Shown here piece after piece: positions 14,819 through 16,603 of a stretch of DNA of 16,603 bases; position 1 is the stretch's first letter; each line of letters opens with the position of its first letter. The translations under genes and the position numbers were made by a program. The notes below the pieces were generated by a model. It saw only the letters and a program-made list of their open reading frames with translations. It searched no databases and was not told where the DNA came from. The stretch covers positions 1 to 16,603 of the forward strand of contig JAISVY010000017.1 of NCBI GenBank assembly GCA_031271325.1. Reading direction: 5' to 3'. This stretch comes from Oscillospiraceae bacterium (lineage in GTDB: Bacteria; Bacillota; Clostridia; Oscillospirales; UBA929).

Positions 14819-14860
14819 AAAAAAAGACCCTCCCGTTGGGTAAAACGCTGCGGGGAACCC
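14819..14860 (-). terminator. Weak terminator-like structure downstream of the regulator gene
   Basis: On the minus strand ACCC (14838-14841) can pair with GGGT (14827-14830), followed by C and seven T residues (14819-14825). The same ACCC can instead pair with an upstream GGGT (14857-14860). The stems are only 4 bp, so this is a tentative terminator for the regulator gene about 270 nt upstream, with a possible alternative fold. Confidence 0.3.
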
Positions 14861-14896
14861 TTTTCTTTTGAGCCGGAGACGCCTCGCAGGTTCTAT

Positions 14897-14920
14897 GCAA
14901 TTGACAATGTATAATGTACA
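14897..14920. repeat. Dispersed repeat word shared with the 3' end of clpC
   Basis: GCAATTGAC-N7-AATGTACA (14897-14920) recurs with the same 7-nt spacing in the coding strand of clpC (complement of 1917-1940), and AATGTACA repeats again at 14928-14935. Short words of this type (AATTGAC, AATGTACA, TGTCCATTG) form a dispersed low-complexity repeat in both places. Confidence 0.5.
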
Positions 14921-14936
14921 ATCGTCCAATGTACAG

Positions 14937-14963
14937 TTGCCCCCTTCGATTCGAAGGGGGCAA
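14937..14963. repeat. 27-bp perfect palindrome
   Basis: TTGCCCCCTTCGA is followed by a single T and then its exact complement. It has no U-tract on either side (GGGGGGA follows on the plus strand), so it is not a standard terminator. It joins directly to the repeat words at 14897-14936 and may be the end of the same small repeat element. Confidence 0.7.
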
Positions 14964-15128
14964 GGGGGGATGTTCACGGCGCGCCGGGGTCGTCGCGCTC
15001 TGCATGAGGACGGCGCTTTCTGTGCGTTTTGTCCGCCCATGCGTTTGCCGTGTGTCAGACACCGCCGCGGTGATGTGTGGAGCGGGCGTTAAGCCGGCGA
15101 GGGCGGTCGCTTGTGGAGGATGAGAATA

Positions 15129-16043
15129 TTAACCCTTTATAATTTTTTGAATCACCTCAATAATATCATTTACAGCGTCGGCAGGATTTTCATACTCTTT
15201 GTCGAGCAGATAATCTGCGTATTGCCGTACCCGAACCTGAGCAGGTGCAAGCTCACTTTTGTCCCTGATCTGAATCAGAGGGAGTCTTCGCAGACCTTCT
15301 TTTGTTTGCGGCGCGTTGAATTCATCACGCAGTGTTTTTATCCTTCCGAGCAGATCCTGTTCAGAACAGATTTTTATCATTTCAAGTCCGAAGTCGATTT
15401 CGATTATATTTTGCTCATTGTTTTCGCCGATTGCGATAAATCTCAGGTAGGAATTGATTTCATCGGAGGTCGGATCTTTGTCAAGCTGAGCGAGTACATT
15501 CTCCCTGCTTTCACGTATGTGCGGAAGTTTTTTCGCAAGCGCGGCGGCTTTTTCTTTCTCGCCTGACTTCATGTAAATGAAGCACAGGGCGGCACGCGTG
15601 GTATGGAAAACCTTTTCATTATGCCCGTTCGACAGCACATGTTCGCACAGCTTAACTGACTTGGCGAGATCATCCGAATCTTCGCTTTGGGCAAGTGCCA
15701 TCGCCAATTCCGACATGATACCCTCGTCGTTTGGGTAGGTTTTTAGCCCCTCGGAAAAAATATGTATTGCTTTGGCAATTTCACCGCTTCGCCAATAATT
15801 ATGTGCAGAGGCAAATATACCGTTTCTGGTCTGCCGGTCATTGATTTTGTCCATTCCAATCAGCGTGTCAACGCTGATCTTGTAGAGATTCGCAAGCGCT
15901 GGCAGTAGCGTAATGTCGGGATATGTATCGCCGCGTTCCCATTTACTGACACTCTGCGGCGACAGTCCGAGGAACTCGGCGACTTCCTCTTGCGTCAGGT
16001 CTTTTCCTTTACGCATGGCTTTTAAGTTTTCGGCAATATACAT
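15129..16043 (-). CDS. XRE-family transcriptional regulator with TPR-like C-terminal region
   Basis: The 304-residue protein starts with a Cro/C1-type helix-turn-helix (about 1-60). It contains LKAMRKGKDLTQEEVAEFLG, then SPQSVSKWERGDTYPDI and LANLYKISVDTLIG, so it should bind DNA through this domain. Residues about 75-180 are helical with TPR-like spacing (NYWRSGEIAKAIHIFSEGLKTYP, MSELAMALAQ, RAALCFIYMKSGEKEKAAAL). The remainder is helical with no recognised motif. There is no membrane segment. The ATG at 16043 has AAGGAGC 7 nt upstream. Helix-turn-helix plus TPR-like proteins are common in Bacillota as sensors of peptides or metabolic cues, and the ligand and targets here are unknown. The gene is more AT-rich than the genes to its left. 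Confidence 0.9.
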   Translation of the reverse strand: MYIAENLKAMRKGKDLTQEEVAEFLGLSPQSVSKWERGDTYPDITLLPALANLYKISVDTLIGMDKINDRQTRNGIFASAHNYWRSGEIAKAIHIFSEGLKTYPNDEGIMSELAMALAQSEDSDDLAKSVKLCEHVLSNGHNEKVFHTTRAALCFIYMKSGEKEKAAALAKKLPHIRESRENVLAQLDKDPTSDEINSYLRFIAIGENNEQNIIEIDFGLEMIKICSEQDLLGRIKTLRDEFNAPQTKEGLRRLPLIQIRDKSELAPAQVRVRQYADYLLDKEYENPADAVNDIIEVIQKIIKG

Positions 16044-16084
16044 TCTTTTTGCTCCTTCGGTAAAGTATTGGCGCGCCTGAGATT

Positions 16085-16113
16085 ATTGTAACTCGAAACG
16101 CACCGATACACAA
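16085..16113 (-). promoter_or_regulatory. Promoter of the XRE regulator
   Basis: On the minus strand TTGTGT (16108-16113) and TACAAT (16085-16090) are separated by 17 nt. The predicted start lies near 16078, giving a leader of about 35 nt before the ATG at 16043. The rest of the 16044-16376 gap shows only short imperfect palindromes, such as ATAAC-CC-GTTAT at 16303-16314. Confidence 0.65.
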
Positions 16114-16376
16114 TATCCCGTTAGGTGATAAAATCTCAACTGTCAGGCGAAACACGGGAATTGTTTCTCTACCGAAGACCAACCTAAAAAATAAATGCGA
16201 ACACCTCTCCGACTAGACGCAACTTGGATAGTTTATTTTAGCGATATTGGGTTCTCGCCACATAGCAAAACGGACAAATCCGAATGACCCGCTCCCGCTG
16301 TTATAACCCGTTATTCTTTATCCCAAATGAAAACAATAAACTTTTTATTATTCGCAGTGTATAATAATCGGCATTG

Positions 16377-16603
16377 TTAAACATACTCGCTTGGATACAT
16401 AAGCCGATCATGCCAGCTTGAGCCACCGGATTCATGCGGAATTTTGTCAAATGGGCTATCTGTTGGTTTTTTTGATTCAGCCAACTTGAATTCTTTCCAA
16501 CGATTGGTTTCCGTCCTATAATCATAATCATATATTACAGTGGCGTTTGGTACAAGACTTTGTAACATTTCGTGACATACATCACACGGAGAAAGTTCCA
16601 CAT
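16377..16603 (-). CDS. C-terminal part of a deaminase-like protein with PCxxC motif (5' end beyond right edge)
   Basis: The minus-strand frame enters from the right edge and ends with TAA at 16377-16379, giving 75 visible codons. It opens with ELSPCDVCHEML, then SLVPNATVIYDYDYRTET. This is the layout of the second half of a cytidine-deaminase-like fold: the PCxxC pair of zinc ligands starts a helix, followed by a beta strand of the form xVxYxY. The upstream (H/C)xE half of the active site would lie outside the window. Similar motifs occur in toxin deaminases of polymorphic secreted proteins and in stand-alone deaminases, and I cannot choose between these. The last 35 residues are polar, with a GGSSWHDRLMYPSEYV end. 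The GTG at 16601 could be read as a start but would cut the domain, so the gene is treated as partial. Confidence 0.6.
   Translation of the reverse strand, partial: VELSPCDVCHEMLQSLVPNATVIYDYDYRTETNRWKEFKLAESKKPTDSPFDKIPHESGGSSWHDRLMYPSEYV

Larger units (their letters stand above)
14606..15128. other. Intergenic region without a supported gene
   Basis: About 520 bases separate the giant gene's promoter from the regulator gene. The left half (to about 14820) is AT-rich and shows only short hairpins such as GTTGG-TCG-CCAAC near 14632. The middle holds a weak terminator, repeat words shared with the clpC end, and a 27-bp palindrome. The right part is GC-rich, with a CACCGC-C-GCGGTG palindrome at 15060-15072. 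The reading frames here have no ribosome binding site and read as translated repeats, so none is called. Confidence 0.6.

Noticed and set aside
14703..15062. Minus-strand 119-codon frame and overlapping frames in the intergenic region
   Set aside because: The peptides read through the palindrome and the AATGTACA/AATTGAC repeat words, with no ribosome binding site and no family resemblance.
16301..16531. 76-codon minus-strand frame beginning MIMIIGRKP
   Set aside because: It is out of frame with the deaminase-like end, which has recognisable PCxxC sequence, and it has no ribosome binding site.

Overview
The window looks like chromosomal DNA from a low-copy-repeat, fairly GC-rich member of the Bacillota, most likely a clostridial-type fibre-degrading anaerobe. 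This is inferred from a complete ctsR-mcsA-mcsB-clpC heat-shock operon, AGGAGG-type ribosome binding sites, SLH-anchored surface proteins and a very large surface xylan/glucan-active enzyme. I cannot name a genus. Every gene I can support lies on the minus strand. The long plus-strand reading frames over clpC, mcsB and the giant gene are antisense shadows.

Left part (1-1221): the 5' portion of a secreted SLH-domain protein runs off the left edge. It is preceded by a 169-bp branched palindromic element (1046-1214) whose left end coincides with a TATAAT box for that gene.

Protein-quality-control operon (1222-6313): transcription runs right to left from a sigma-A-type promoter (TTGCGA, 17 nt, TATCAT). 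The promoter sits between two CtsR heptad operators, one of them over the expected transcription start. The genes are ctsR (repressor), mcsA (zinc/UVR adaptor, here lacking the usual first zinc module), mcsB (protein-arginine kinase, ATGA overlap with mcsA), clpC (AAA+ unfoldase) and a short QueG-related double 4Fe-4S protein. McsB marks proteins with phospho-arginine, ClpC unfolds them for ClpP, and CtsR keeps the set off until stress. A 110-bp inverted-repeat element with a 6-bp direct repeat (CTATTG) at its edges separates mcsB from clpC. The last codons of clpC resemble a dispersed repeat seen again near 14900.

Middle (6314-6746): a 63-codon gene of unknown function with a strong ribosome binding site, a clear intrinsic terminator (6580-6615) and a structured 3' flank for the giant gene.

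Giant surface enzyme (6747-14605): a 2578-residue secreted protein with three SLH repeats, a beta-helix-like region, a Pro/Ser linker, Ig-like and Big_3-like domains, four near-identical MBG-type repeats, Fn3-like domains, a GH8 catalytic domain with all three expected acidic residues, three X2-like domains and three related unassigned beta-sandwich modules that may bind carbohydrate. It has its own good promoter (TTGCAT, 17 nt, TATACT).

Right part (14606-16603): about 520 bases without a gene, carrying small repeats, a 27-bp perfect palindrome and a weak terminator; an XRE-family regulator with a TPR-like C-terminal region and its own promoter; and at the edge the C-terminal end of a protein with a deaminase-like PCxxC zinc motif. 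I see no CRISPR array, tRNA, rRNA, transposase gene or complete defence system.
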